Shown piece by piece: positions 1-14,400 of a stretch of DNA of 64,000 nt (positions are counted from its first letter, which is position 1; each line of letters opens with the position of its first letter). The notes below the pieces were generated by a model. The model worked only from the letters and a program-made list of their open reading frames with translations. It was not told the origin of the DNA and did no database searches. Made by a program: the position numbers and the translations under genes. Source of the DNA: Otis tarda (Eukaryota; Chordata; Aves; Otidiformes; Otididae); the NCBI GenBank assembly GCA_026413225.1, contig CM048553.1, forward strand, positions 45,548,001-45,612,000, written 5' to 3'.

Positions 1-2460
1 GGGAGTGTTTCGATTGTATAGAGCTCAAAGATGGCGAGGATAATGTCAAGTGCTTATGGGTAAGGATGAGGAGAGCCAACAAGGCGAATATCCTGCTGGG
101 AATCTGTTATAGACCACTCAGCCAGGACGAAGAGGTAGATGAAGCGTTCTACAAGCAGCTGGCAGAAGTCTCACAATCACTAGCCCTTGTTCTTGTGGAG
201 GACTTCAATTTATCAGATATCTGCTGGAAATACAATACAGCAGAGAGGAAACAGTCTAGGAGGTTCCTGGATTGTGTGGAAGATAACTTCCTGACACAGC
301 TGGTAGGTGAGCCTAGCAGGGGAAGTGCCTCACTTGACCTGCTATTTACAAACAGAGAAGGACTTGTGGAAGATGTGGTGGCTGGAGGTCGTCTTGGGCT
401 TAGTGACCATGAAATTATAGAGTTCTTAATTCTCAGTGAAGTAAGGAGGGAGGTCAGGAAAACGACTACCATGCACTTCTGGAGGGCAGACTTTGTCCTG
501 TTCAGGGCACTGGTTGACAGAGTCCCTTGGGAGGCAGTCCTGAAGGGCAAAGGGATCCAGGAAAGCTGGACATTCTTCAAGAAGGAAATCTTAAAGGCGC
601 AGGAGCAGGCTGTCCTCATGTGCCCTAAGATGAACCGACGGGGAAGACGACCAACCTGGCTAACAGGGAGCTTTTGCTGGCACTCAGGAAAAAAATGGAG
701 AGTTTACCACTTTTGGAAGAAGGGGCAGACAACTCAAGAAGAGTACAGGGATCTTGTTAGGTCATGCAGAGAGAAAATTAGAAAGGCAGAAGCCCAGCTA
801 GAACTCAATCTGGACACTATTGTAAAAGATAACAAGAAATGTTTTTACAAATACATTAACAACAAAAAGAGAACCAAGGAGTATCTCCACCCTTTGTTCG
901 ATGCTGGGGGGGAACATTGCCACCAAGGATGAGGAAAAGGCTGAGGTACTTATTGCCTTCTTTGCTTCAGTCTTTAATAGTCAGACCAGTTATCCCCAGA
1001 GTATTTAGGCCCCTGAGCTGGAAGACAGAGACAGAGACGAATTATGCTTCCTCATAATTCAGGAGGAAGCAGTTAATGACTTACTACATCACCTGGACAC
1101 TCACAAGTCTATGGGGCTGGATGGGTTCCCAACCTCAAGGGTCTAGGGAACTACAGGCCTGTCAGCCTGACCTTGGTACCAGGGAAAGATTATGGAGCGG
1201 TTCATCTTGAGTGCACTCACCAGGCATATGCAGGACAAGCAGGGGATCAGGCCCAACCAGCATGGGTTCATGAAAGGCAGGTCCTGTTTGACCAACCTGA
1301 TCTCCTTCTACTACCAGGTGACCTGCCTAGTGGATGACAGGAAGGCTGTGAATGTTATCTACCTGGACTTCAGCAACGCTTTTGACACTGTCTGCCACAG
1401 CATTCTCCTAGAGAAGCTGGCAGCTCATGACTTGGACAGGTCTATTCTTCACTGGGTAAAAAACTGGCTGGATGGCCAAGCCCAAAGAGTTGTGCTGAGC
1501 AGGGTTAAATCCAGTTGATGGCTGGTCACAAGTGGTGTTCCCCAGGGCTCAGTTTTGGGGCCAGTCTTGTTTAATATCTTTATAAATTATCTGGATGAGG
1601 GGATTGAGTGCTCCCTCAGTAAGTTTGCAGACACCACCAAATTGGGCAAGAGTGTTGATCAGCTCGAGGGTAGGAAGGTTCTGCAGAGGGATCTGGACAG
1701 GCTGGATCAATGGGCCAAGGTCAATTGTATGAGGTTCAACAAGGCCAAGTGCCGAGTCCTGCACTTGGGTCACAACAACCCTATGCAGCATGACAGGCTT
1801 GGGGAAGCGTGGCTGAAAAGCTGCCTGGCGGAAAGGGATCTGAGGCTGCTGGTAGACAGCTGGCTGGCCAGCAGTGTGTCCAGGTGGCCAAGAAGGCCAA
1901 CAGCATCCTGGTTTGTATTAGGACCAGGATGTCCTCAACACTCGTGAGGCCGCACTTTGAATACTGTGTGCAGTTTTGGGCCCCTCAGTACAAGAGGGAC
2001 ATTGAGGTGCTGGAACGTGTCCAGAGAAGGGCAGCGAAGCTGGTGAGGGGCCTAGAGCACAAGTCTTACGGGGAGCGACTGAGGGAACTGGGATTGTTTA
2101 GTCTGGGGAAAAAGGAGGCTGGGGGGGACGTTATAGCTCTCTACAACTACCTGAAAAGAGGTTGTAGTGAGGTGGATGTTGGTCTCTTCTCCCAAGTAAC
2201 TAGTGACAGGATGAGAGGAAATGGCCTCAAGTTGCGTCAAGGGAGGTTTAGATTGGATATTAGGAAAAATTTCTTTACTGGAAGATGGGTCAAGCATTGG
2301 AATGAGCTGCCCAGGGAAGTGGTAGAGTCACCATCCCCAGAGGTGTTCAAAGAACGTGTAGACGTGGCACTTTGGGACATGGTTTACTAGGCATGGTGGT
2401 GTTGGGTTGACAGTTGGACTTGATGTTAGAGGTCTTTTCCAACCTTAACGATTCTACGTG
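1..2460 (+). mobile_element. CR1 LINE retrotransposon, 5' end cut by window edge, degraded
   Basis: This is a non-LTR retrotransposon copy of the avian CR1 family. It reads through an AP-like endonuclease region, a reverse transcriptase region and a C-terminal region, then a 3' end resembling the usual CR1 terminus (TTTTCCAACCTTAACGATTC, about 2436-2455). The 5' part lies off the window or was lost on insertion. Reading frames change several times (see the pseudogene entry), so this copy cannot move by itself. It is in the same orientation as POMGNT2 and lies about 13 kb upstream of the POMGNT2 coding exon, either in an intron or in the upstream flank. At about 2.4 kb it is by far the longest CR1 copy in the window; the others are 250-420 bp 3' fragments. 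Confidence 0.93.
3..2390 (+). pseudogene. CR1 ORF2 remnant (endonuclease / reverse transcriptase)
   Basis: Four open blocks together give a broken CR1 ORF2. Block 66-932 carries the end of the endonuclease domain: an EDFN where GDFN is usual, then a GLSDHE motif with the catalytic-type SDH, followed by a basic linker. Block 1192-1518 begins the reverse transcriptase, with palm motif A seen as YLDFSNAFD. Block 1555-1947 is in the same frame after an in-frame TGA at 1516-1518. It carries [11 protein letters not shown]-like sequence just upstream and motif C as FADTTKL, where active copies have FADDTKL, so a catalytic Asp is replaced by Thr. Block 1809-2390 lies in a shifted frame and holds the C-terminal [13 protein letters not shown] and [13 protein letters not shown] region. 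About 260 bp between 932 and 1192 is out of frame and probably partly deleted. The family assignment is secure; the element is inactive. Confidence 0.9.
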
Positions 2461-5400
2461 ACTTTTTTCCTTTTCGTCCACTCTTCTCAGGACAAGTCCA
2501 CGCTGACAGAGTGTCCAGCTTCTGGGTAAGTTGTGGCTGGAGGGAGTCTTCCAGCCATGCAGGAGGCCCTCTGCACGGCAAGTGCCGGTGGGGATAGAAG
2601 ATGGGAGGAAGGTGTGCAGGGAGCAGAGGGTGCCAGGCTTGTTGCTGCTCCGCATTCGGCTCTTTCATAGCGACAGTGACAGATCTGAGAACTTAATCCT
2701 TCCTGTCCTTTATCATGTTTAAACTGTCACCTGTGATCTTGGAGGCCCTGGCTCAGGTAAATACAAACCTGGGGTACACAAGAGGGTTTGATTGTAGCTG
2801 GGTTTTTCACAGGAAGTTGCTACCATATTTGTGGTGCCTGGTGCAATGTGTCCTACCCAGATCCCTTTACCAGTTTCAGTCTTTTAATCTGTAAGATGGG
2901 AGATGTGTTTCTTCAGGTGATGTTGTGATAAAGGCTGGATATTAAAGTGTTGTCTGAGAGAGGGCAGGTGATCTTACTGATGCCTAGGCTAAAAGAGTTA
3001 GCAAGTAGCAGGCCGTGGGAAACACCATGGTGAGGCCATGAGCGATACCCAGAGGTCTTGCAGGCAATGTTTTAGCCTTAGATTTTCAGATCTGTCTAGG
3101 TGACCATCATTTACTTGCCAAGCTGCTCTTATGACCATGAATTATCTCTGCTTCCTTTACAGACACATTCATACTAATTAAATTTGCAGATAAGCAGTTA
3201 GCACCATCTTCTTGGTGTCCAGAAACTGTCGTCTCCTTGTGTATTTATTAATTAAAGGAATTTTTTGTCAGTTCAGGCATAAAGTTTTTTGTGCTCTCAA
3301 AGTGAGATGCACTTTTGGTTGAAAAGCACTGCAGGAAGAAAAATTCCTTATGGAGTAAACTTATAGACTTAGAAATAATGAATGCTGTGACTCAGAGTGT
3401 CGTAGGCACCCCTGCAACGTATATGTGCAAGGCAAAGATTCAGTAAATAATAATTTACCTGCTGTTTGTCAGTCCTAAACCAAGAGGTGTCTGTTCAGAC
3501 TTCTTTGCTAGCTTGATGAGTTTTATTTGTGCTGTCCTTCTTTTCAGGAGTTCTAAGACATTAACTTTTTTCTTTTGTGGTGCTGTTTTTGGAGGCTGCA
3601 ACTTTACGAGGGTTATTAAATATTTATCAAACTCTTAGTGAGGTTTGAATAGGTTTTTTTGGCTCCGAACTGACTTGCAGTAGGCTGGTGGTGCTGATTA
3701 TTTGGGAAGAGCTTGGGGCTGCCACACTTAGTGCCTTGTGATGCAGTACTAATAGACAGTTGTTATTTCCAAGTTGTTGGATTTATTTGCCTTTTTTTTT
3801 TAATCCTCCTTTAATGATGTAGTTTTGTTCAGTTAGTTTGTGGTGCGACAGACTGACAATCAAGCTCTTTTCAAGACTGGGATTAAACAATGCAACTCCA
3901 CGTGATGTGATAAATTGTACCTGTGAAATCTATGCATTTACCTCATTCCAGGGGTAGAGAAGACGCTTGTTCATAAATAGAAGACCAGTCTGTAAATGTT
4001 GTGCTTTCTTCTCCATTAAAATCAAAGCTTGACTAAGATAAGGAGCCCAGCATGGTATTTCTGGGTTATCAAGGGTCCCACTGATGAAGTCCTTAACTGG
4101 ATGTGAAGGTCTGTGGAGTCAGTAGAAAGGCTTCCATTAGCATCAGTGGAAGCTAAGTCATGCAGTGGAGCTTTTCCAAAGTGTGGAAAACAAAAACTCG
4201 GGACGTATTTTCTCAAGTGAAGTCAGATACAAATCTAAGTCCACTCCTCAACTTTCAAAAGTCAGAGAAAAAACATCTGGCTTGGTCCACACGAAACGGC
4301 ACCTTTGCATTCGCAGGGGCCAGAGGGCAGTGAGATGAGCTAAAAAGAGAAGGGTAACTCTGGATATCCTTGGTCCCAACAGGACAGGCTAGGGATACTG
4401 GATGGGCCTGCCAAGGAGGAGATTTCTTCTATTTGCTTTTTTTTTTTTTAACTTATTTCCCCCAAGCAGCTGTGACTGACTAGTGTTCCTTTGGAATACT
4501 CTCAGAACAGGCATAAGCTCATGCTGTAGTTCAAAGTTCACCTTGAGTTGGCGGGAAGAGGTGGCACAGGCCTCAAAGGAGGGTACTGAGGTAGATGGCA
4601 CCTTGTCCTGTCAATCCTTGTGGTTTTTAGTATTGACAGGTGGGCCAGAACCATTTTGCTAGTTCTGTACAAGAAGGCAGAGGTATAAAAGCAGGACTCC
4701 AGAGCAGGAGATGAGAAAATATCTGGTTTACTTCTCTGATGCCCTAGTTTAGTAGATAGTTGTGTTGATTCATCATGTTGGCAGGCTCATTTTTGAAGGT
4801 CTAGCTTGGTCAATATCCTTTTGTTGATTTTGCAGAATGTTATTTGCATTTAGTTGTTTCTTTCAGCTTATTTTTCTTCTGTGTTTCTAAGCATGTATGA
4901 TGCTGAATAGCACCCACATTTCTCAGCTCTGGCGGTGGCTGTATTCAGACCAGCAGTCTTGGGTCCTGCCCAGGACAAGTCATGGTCATCCTGGGGCTGC
5001 TTTTGCACCTCCCAGTTCTGCCAGATCTCTGCCTCAGGACTACCCTGTTTTCATCTTATATCTGAGAAAGCACTGCCTCTTCCGCAACAGGCAGGAGAGG
5101 CTGGATGAGAGACATGCTTGTTTTGAGGCAGTGGATCAGTGTCCTGGGAAAGAGGAGGAGATACCCAAGTGCCATCCTAGATTGCAGGTTGTCCTCACAC
5201 AGTGGCCTTCCCAACGGGGGAGTCATGGCTTCAGTAAAGTCAGGGTACTTGATGGTGAATGGGGGACCCATCACTTGTAATAACTTGAAATCCCAGTGGA
5301 TCCTCACCCCAAAAGTTGCAGGGTATTGCAGTGCTTAATATTGTGCTCTATTGCAACTGTGATTCAAAGTGTATTGCCCCTCACGGCCCTGCAAATCCGT

Positions 5401-8400
5401 CAGCCTGTCGGTGCAGATTAATTTAGCAGGGCTGCTTTGCCTTCTTGCAAGGAAACGGAAGGTTTCTCAGGGGTGAAGTCCGACAGTCAGCAGAGGGTGT
5501 TCGTGGACAGAGTGATCGCAGGCTTGGTGAACAGTAACCAGCCCGGAGAGCCTGACTCCATAGTGCAGTGAACCACCACAGATGTTGTAAATCCATTTAT
5601 CCTCTCCCTCAGATCACTTCCAGTGTGATTTGGGGAGGATAAGAAGCTGGAAACGCCAGCTTGTCTGTGATGCCTATTCAGAGCGAGAGTTTAGGTAACG
5701 TGATAACCCTTGTAGCTGCCACACTCTCCTAGTGGAGAGTTTTGAATACCTCCTATCTTACCTAATTGCATTTTTTTTTTTTTTTAATGCAGACCCATTT
5801 GAACGTCTTCATTTTGGCAACAAAGGTAATTCCTGTCATGAGCAAATACCGAGGGATGCTTTTCTCTTTTTCCTTATGTAAAATGGTTATTCTTCATCTG
5901 AGAGTGTCTGTATAGACATGTGTGTCCATGTGGGTTTTAAAGAACTCTTCCTCTTTTTCATCATTCTTATTTCATTGTTAGGTCTCACTTAAAGGGAAAA
6001 AACCTCCCAGATAATAATAAGATGTATTCTGTAACTATATAGTCAACACATTTGCAGTAAGCCTCGTGTTTCCTTGTGATCTATCTGCAAGTATGTCCCT
6101 GCAGGGCTAGGACCTCACCCATAACACCTCGTAACTGTGTTCAGTGGTGTGACTTCCTGCAATGAGCCTTTTGGTGAGTGCCACAGGCAGAACTGGGCCA
6201 CTCTTCTGATCCTGTATGTAGATCCAGTTGTGGGGATTGGGACTTGAAATGTTTCCAGTCAGTACCGCCTGGTTTGCAGTCTTCAAGAAGCTGCTCAGTC
6301 CCCACAGGCTCAAGCTCTGCTGAGAAGATTGGTGTAAGACACTTTGGCTTCCATGACCTTCAGCTTGGACGTAATAAGAAACTCTCTTATAAGCCCTGGC
6401 TCATTTTTGTGCCTTTGTATTTAGGAGTTACTGTTTCACTGTAAAAGATAACTTCCTTTCAAAAATACTGTTCCCTGGATCTCTGAAGGAGGGCACTTAC
6501 TGCCTTGCTCAATGCTAAGCCATTCGCTGACTGGGAAATCGGTTCCCTGGTGCCAAAGGAATTGCTAGAAAGCACGCCGAAGGGCTTTCACATCCTCTAG
6601 CAAGGGGCATTTTTTTCCTTTCTCTCCCGTTGTTTTGTTCTTTTGTTTAAAGTGTTTGGAGTAGTAGCAGCATTAATGATATTCAAAAGCAGAATTTCTA
6701 AAATGCGTCCCCCCCTCCCAAGACATGCTCACCTTGGTGAAACAGCGTGATGGTGTTTGTTTCGGCGTGGCCGCTCTTTGGGGATTTGCAGGAATACTGC
6801 AGCAAATCATCCTGCATGCAAGGCTGACCTCTGGGAGGCTAACAAATTGAGGTGAGCCAGCTGGAGCGATAGGACATTGCTGACAGACAGAGCATGCTCA
6901 GACCTGGGGGAGAAAGGTAGTTCAGGCTGCAGATGGTGCACGGGTTACTGTGCTGAGAGCTCGTAGGTAGGATTTTTTCTTTTTCTTTACAGTAGTGGGG
7001 AAAGAAGAGGACTGGAGAGTGTTCGTTCCCCTGCAAAGCATAGCTTTAAGGTGTCTTTTTTTCTTTCTCCTGTGAAAAAGAGGCACCGGATAGCATTTCC
7101 TTTTATTTAGCAACACCAGGTATGCGTGCATGTGCTGAAACACTGATCTACCAGTGATTGTACTTCCAAGATTAAAAAGGCTGCAGATGCTCTGAATGAC
7201 TGTGTTTTCTTTGCTGGGTGTTATTGTAACTGTGCTCTGTTTGCTCTGCTGATCACATAGGGCTCTGAATTCAGTTTTGTTGGCACTCCTGGCTGCCGGG
7301 TACTTTGGAGGGTGGGAGGGGGTGGTTAGCATGTTTTTTGATGCTGTCTCCTTGTTGCCCCCCGCAACTTCACACTGAATCTCTCCTCTCTGGCTGTGCA
7401 TGTGTGGGAAGGAGGTCAGTAGTTCATTTGTAATCTCAGATCTTTGTAGTCCCTCTCTTTGTTTGGCTGGTGGTTTGCTTTATCATTTTGAAACAAAAGT
7501 CTCATGGGGAAAACATCTTTGATCTGGACTAAATTCTGTAGGTTTTCAGAAATGTATTTCTTACTGGACAGGTGCTGCTTTGGGATTACTTTGTTTTCCT
7601 CTCCCCTAAAAACGTGCTAATGTAGAACTTGTGGTAACCAAGGAGGGATTTTTGGTATTCTTACTGGCTGCACTGTGCTCCGAACAATTTCAGCTTCTGC
7701 CGTCTCAGGCACCACACTGATGGGAAGCAGAGAGAGCTCAGGCTGTAAATGCTGCTAAGCACCAGTCCCAGTATCCGAATAACACAGGTACTCTTCCCGT
7801 CGGAGAAGAAAGAAAGAAAGGATAGATGAAACACAGAGAATAACAAATGGCAGCTAAAGCCCAAAGGCATAGTTGGAATGGCTGAAGCTCATCTTGTTCA
7901 GTACTTTGGGATTTTGTATCATATTCTTTTAAATTCGCTTTTGCAGCTTTAGTAAATTTTCCCTCAGCCACCCCTGCTCCATCTTTGCTTTAAGTAGACC
8001 ACTGAAGTAAGATGAACCTGCTGCACTCTGACACATTTTTGTTTCTGACAAGGACATCTTACTTACAGACTAACAGCAAGAGACCAGGCAAGAGGAGAGG
8101 GGTTTTTGGTCATATGACAGTGCTGTTAATGCCAATATAACCTGATAGGTTTCGGTGGGATACTCGGGTGAGCAAAGATCAGCTGGAATGAACTCTGTCT
8201 CTTAAGCTTCCCCCTCTGTCTAGCCGTAGTTATTTTGAGTGCCTTGAGTTTTCATCTTTAGGCTTGGGACTTCAGAAAGTAAAGTCTTCAGGGTTGAGAT
8301 AAACTTTAAAAAAAAAATTTTTTAGCTCATTTTTTCTTGTCTCCCACCTCAAGCTTGCTTGTCTTCATCAGAAACTCATCTTATTTAAGGGAATTTTCTG

Positions 8401-11400
8401 GAGATCAGAGTTAGTTTTTATTTAGGGAAAGGATTTAATACTCCATGTCATTCTGGATGGGGAAGAGATATTGGAAATGCGGACTTTAAAAGCCCAAGAA
8501 GTATTCTTAGTTTCATACTTCTAGCTCAGTGTTGTGGTCTGCTTATATGCATTGACTGCTTAGTGTTGGAATTTTTTTTTTACCTGTTCTTTTGTAGGTC
8601 AAGACAGCCGTATCAACAAATATTAAATCAATAGCTGCTAGTCAACATGAAAGTCAGGTTGGATCTCTTTCTGTCCCAGCTCTCACAGACTCTGAAATTA
8701 AATGGAAGAAAATCTGAATTTTTTTTTCTCTCCATAAGCACAACTGGAACACGCCCAGTAGCCACCAATATTCTCCTGTTCATATTGAAAGTATGTGTGC
8801 ACTAGGGACCATTGCACGGAGACTCAGTCTCCTTGGTTGCAGTCTTGTATAGAGAGATTTACAGTTTTGCTTTCTATTCCTGACTTATGCTAAACCATGA
8901 AAACGGAAGATAAACCTAATTTTGATTACAACTGTCTCTAGATACCTAAAGTTTTTGTGAGACAGTTGGTTTTTAAAATGAATAGTTATGTTTTGATTTG
9001 ATTGTTTCTGAATAAAGTGATACATTTAAAATTCCACTTGAGGCTATAGAGTTAAGGTATTCTTATTTTTCATGTCCTCTTTTTCTATCAGGCTTTGTTA
9101 ATGATATTTGTAACTTTAACTACTGGGTTTGCTCCCTTCCAGAATCTGCTCTTTTCCTGTTTAAAAAGTCGGCACTTCTACACTTGGCTGCTTTTTACAA
9201 AGAAATTGTTCCGGTATATCAATCATTCAATGTACCATCCTTTCTTTAATGTGATATGTACTGTGAAAGATGTATGTATCTCGTTAAACAAATACAGTGA
9301 ATAAGATGATAGCAGCCTTTTGGGCTGTGGGGATTTACTTGCTTGCAGTTCTGTGGGAAACTGTGACAGAGATGAGCATAAAAGCCAATTTTTGGCTGAC
9401 AAATCCTAACTCCCCCTCCTTCCAATTGGGAGAGTTGCCTTCTAGCAACTTCTGCTTTGAGCATGAATGAAGTAGGTATTTAAAACTGCATGTATTACAT
9501 ATACTACATCCTTAGCCGAGCTTCTTGCATCAGGGATGAGAGAAAGGAACAGAAGATGTTTTGCAGGGGGAGTGTGAAATGCCATGTTTGCACGCTTTAC
9601 TTTTCCTGTGCCAGTCCTGGAAAGCAAGCCTAGCAAAAGACGGATCTGGAGGTAGGGAATGCTAGTGGGGAAAATATCCTTGAGGGGGGAATATCTGCTC
9701 CCACACCTCCCACTGTGTTGCCATAGCAAGAAGGATCAGGCTCCCCTGCCCATTTCCTACCCATGCAGCTCTGCCCTGACTTCTTCCCTATCCTGTGGCA
9801 CAGCAGCCCCAGTCCAGTTAAAGTTGTGCTGCATTTCTGGGAACTGTGGAGACAGTTCTGCTTGGACACCATTGCCATGACTGGCAGGCTCTGCGAGGAG
9901 CTGGTCAGCTGGGCCAAACCCAAGTTTGCCTCCATGTAGAGGCCTTTCTCTCTGTGCACAGAGTGGTGATGCTCTCTGAAACTGCGTGTCCTTCATGCTT
10001 TCTTGTTTTACATTTTGTGACGTTTTTTAGCCTGCTGTAGCTCTGGAAAACTGAGCATTGGCTTGGCGGCTGCTTGGGCAGTTGATAACAGAAGCTTGGC
10101 AAGGCCTAAGTAGACAAAACCGGCATTTCTCATTTTGTTGATAGCTGCAGGACTGGGTGATCCCCGTTTAGACATGCTGTTCACCCCATTGACCTCTGTT
10201 CTCCCTCATCAAGCTCTTGGTTTGTTCCTCTGGGGGTCTTAGTAGTGTATGTTTGTGTCTTTTTGTTTGTTTGATTTTTATTGTGTGAGCTTTGTAGCTT
10301 TTCTCACAATTTCTTACCTAAATTCTAAGTTTTTAAATGGAGAAGAGGTTTGAAACACTGTCCATCATTTTAATAGCTTTAAAGTAGTGATTCATCCTAG
10401 CCTACCTTCATAATTAAAAAAAGAACAACAGAACTCATCTCTTAAATGAATCCAAACAGTCCTTTAAGCCAGCTGCCTGTTAGTAGAAATTAATCTCTCC
10501 CATGCCACCCACTCTGATCTCCTCTACGTGTTAACAAGAGATGAAGAACAGCATTCCCATCTATGCTTCCTGTTGCTTTCCCACTTCCTGGGGATGTTTG
10601 TAACATCAGACGACGAGGAGCTAACAGGCAGAAGGTATTACTGTGTCCAAGCTTCCATTAAAGTACTCTGCTTTAGTGTGGGCCTGCAAGATGCTTAAGG
10701 TCTCTGCTAGAGGTGCTTGCTGAACATACCAGATGCATGCTCCTGAAGTCTTTACCTGCTCACCAGTAATCAGTGCTAGTTAGAGCAGCAGTAGCTGGGC
10801 TGAGAGGATGAAGCTGTGACCCTTTTGCTAAGTTAGTGAGGGTGGAGGAAGAGAATGGGGTAAATTCTTCATGCCTGTGATGTCTTTTGGAAAAAGAGGA
10901 AAGATAAGCTGACCAAAAATAGAGTCCCTCCCACAGCCTCTTAGCCGCTGGAGCAGCATGCATTGTGGCTGAGCTGCAAGCCTCGGAACACACTGTTCTT
11001 TCCCGTGTAAAGTCTTGAGCAGTCCCTATGCCGGTGTGTTTGTTGAGCTCCCCATCTTTGACTTTGCGGTGCTGTTAGTCAACTGTCCCGCTGCCCTGGC
11101 AGCACTGATGCCGGGGAAATCTGCTGCTTCCGTCTTGCTCTTTCTTCTCCCCTGCAACCCACCCCTGTTGGGAGTCCTCAAGGGCACATCCGGTCCCCTC
11201 CCGTGGGGCATCGTTGCCCTCTGCCAGCTTGGCAGTGAAAAGCTCTGCGCCGCTTTTACATGCATGTCTCTTCTGGCTAGGCTCTAGCGTATCAGCTGTC
11301 ACGTCTTCTGTTGCTGAAAGATGGTGCTTTAGAATTTCAAAGCAGAGAGTAAAAAAAAGTCCGTGCGATTTTTTTTTTTTTTTTTTTGGTAACTGGGGCA

Positions 11401-14400
11401 TATTGCTCACATGAAGCAAAGCTGTGCTTGTCCCAGCGTCACTGGGAAGTGAGAGGGTGGATGACTGGTAAGAATGGAGTGGGGGGATGAATAGTCTGTG
11501 AGCAACTGGGAGTGTGAACGGCCTAGATGCTGACCTATATGTAGAAAGAAACAACACAGAGGACTCAGCTCTTAAGGAAAGTAGAAGTGTATCTGGGAGC
11601 CACTTCAAGTGCTTTTCAGTTCTTAGGATGTTCTCCGATCACACCGTGGGAGGGGAGTGGCAGCTCTAGACCCGTTTTGTGAGGGAGATTTAGTAATGCA
11701 AGTTTCTTTTATTGTGAAGCAGCTCTCTTCAGGCGAAAGACTAAATGCTTTCACCTACTTCAGAGTTACCTGCTGCCTTCTGGAAAAGTTTCCCATCCCA
11801 TGACTACTGCTGCTAACAGCACTTAATGACTGACCTCAGCTTGGGGGACTGAGGAACCAGGGGACCTGGAGAGTGATTGCTTGCCTTTATCCCCTTGGTG
11901 CAGCCTCTCCTGGGTCTGTGAAAGCAAACAGTGGGATGGATTGTTACTATTTATGTTCTGTCACTCCCTAAAGGACCAAAGATTTTCATTTTCTAAGGTC
12001 TGTGTTCACTGAAAGCGTCAGATTAAAAAAAAAAAAAAAGGTGGATGATAAAATGTGGGAAAACAGGCCAAGAATCAAGACTATTCCCTGCCTACCTGTG
12101 AAATTCTCCTTTCAGTTCTACCTGCAGCACCCTTTCCTGTCCATGTTCCCTGCTTTCCATCGAAAGCAGCCTTCAGCCAAGCAGCATGAACCCAGATTTA
12201 CAAACTGGCAATGAGGAACAGGAATGAAGATGGATTCCTTTAGCATTGCTAGCTTTTAACATTCATTGCTGACACCTGGTTGGCTAAAGCACATAAGCTC
12301 ACTTCAGCTAAGTGCAGGGAAGTGAAAGAGCTGCAGTGAGGGAAGAAATGGAGGAAGGCCTTGCAGGTGATTTTTATTAAAAAGCAGAGTTATTCATTTG
12401 TAGCCATTTAGTGGGTATGGCTGTAGCAGGGTCTGAAATGAAAACTGCTAACCTCCGAATGTTGGTGGCATCCATCAGGCTGCGTCTGTGAAGTGCCTCT
12501 CATGCCCTTCCCTTGGGGCTGGAGGGGAGAGAAAAACCAGTCAGGGGTGAAGCGTTACAACAGGCTGTTTCCAAGGAGGCCTGTTTGGCTCAAGGGATTT
12601 GTAATGGTCAGCGGATCTCTCCACCACTGAGATGCCTGTGAAATGCAGGTGGTGTCAGTGGTGCTTTTATGGACTACTGGCCTCTGATGTCTTTGAAGCA
12701 CCCACACATACACACTTTCCTCACCGTACTGGAATAATAAAGAGGCCATGTGGTTTTCCCCCTCTGACAAGTTTTTGCAGCTTGTGTTGACTCTGTTAAA
12801 CTTGTAGATGCTTTGCTCTTCTGAACTGGAGTAGTTAACTTTCACAATGCCCGCAGACTGGCCTTCATTTGAAGTGTGTACTTGTGGCAAAGGACTTGAT
12901 TGTTAAAGGTGTCCTTCATGTACTGACTAGCAGGCTTTGCATGTGGCTGGCTGGGCTTGGTCCTTTCCTTGGTGATGCTGCTGAAGTCATTTAAAGCAGT
13001 GGTCACAAGATGAGAGGTCTGTAGTGAAGAGGTTATGTGTAGAGTTGGATGATATCGTTAGACGTCTTTCAAAGATAGTGAAGAAGTAAAATGAAGCTTT
13101 GGAAATCTGGCACCAACAAAATAATTTAAGATCTGTCTCCATCAAAACTATCTTTTCCTGGAAACTGTTTTGGTTGCATCAGCAGAGCATAACTGAGTGA
13201 TGTACCACTGTCCCCAGTAGGTTTCCATTCAAGGCTGTCCATGGAACAGCCACAGTTGAGAGTTGCAAAGCCATCAGGAGCAGCAGTCATCCCCTGTTAT
13301 AGAGAAGGAAAGATTGAGGGGTGATGTGGCAGCCATCATTCATCAGATATCTGCAGGATATCTGTGGTGCCTGGGACAAGACCAGGTTTAAACTGCTGTG
13401 GTGGAAACAAAGGCTGAGTGTTATGAAAGAGCTTATCGTAGTCCTTCATGCCTTTATTGCTACAGACTGGCTGAAGAGATAAGTATTAAGTATGAGATAA
13501 ATAAGCATTTTTGGGGAGTGGTTTAGAGAGAGTTGGTCCTCCCCTGCAGTTAGATGGCCAGTCTGGGTTCCTTCCCATTTCCTTTTCCATGGCCGAAATC
13601 AAAATAGCACTTTTAAAATTTGCTGCTTGCTTTTAGGGAGTTGCTAAATGAGGCAGTTTTTCAGACTGCTTGCCAAAGGAGGTGGACTTCATTTCTGTTC
13701 CATTTGAGTAGCTAGAGCTGCTCTGAAATTGAAATGAATTTGTTGCTCAGATCCCCAGAGACCACCTCTTGAATCTGTGGCTTACAGCTAGCACTCATTT
13801 CTTTGGTGTTATTCAGTCTCCCACGTACCTTCAGTTCTTTTTAAGACAGGGATCCCACAGGCTGTTGGGATCTCACAAGCTGTAGGGATCCCTTCTAACT
13901 TCATTCAATTCCGTGAATGATTCTCCATTCAATTCCAAGCTGCATGAACCAGATTGCAGGATCAAGCTTTTGGGCTGCAATAGCTCTTTTCAGAAGAACT
14001 CCCTTTACAGTAGAGAAGGTGTTTGCATCGGTCCTAAATAATGCCTTACTGTCTTCCTCCACTCTGGCATAGAAGAACAAGCATCTCTGCATTAAAATGC
14101 TAAGGAGCTGTTGCCTGGGATGTCAGAGGATGTGCTTGAGACCTTGTTTTCCTTCCCTCCCTCCAAACTTGCATCAAAGGGAGTTTAAATTGCTGCCTTT
14201 AAAAACTGCAGTTAGAAACAGTCTAATCAGGTATATACCAATCAGAGATTTCCTTTCCTATAGTTCCCCAGGAGTCATGGCTGCAATTATTTACAGCCTG
14301 ACCAGCAGTCAACCTTGATGCATAATGAAAATTGGAGCCCGTAAATACTGGTAGGTGAATCAATATCTCGATTGAAGTTCGCAGTTGAAAATATGATCAA

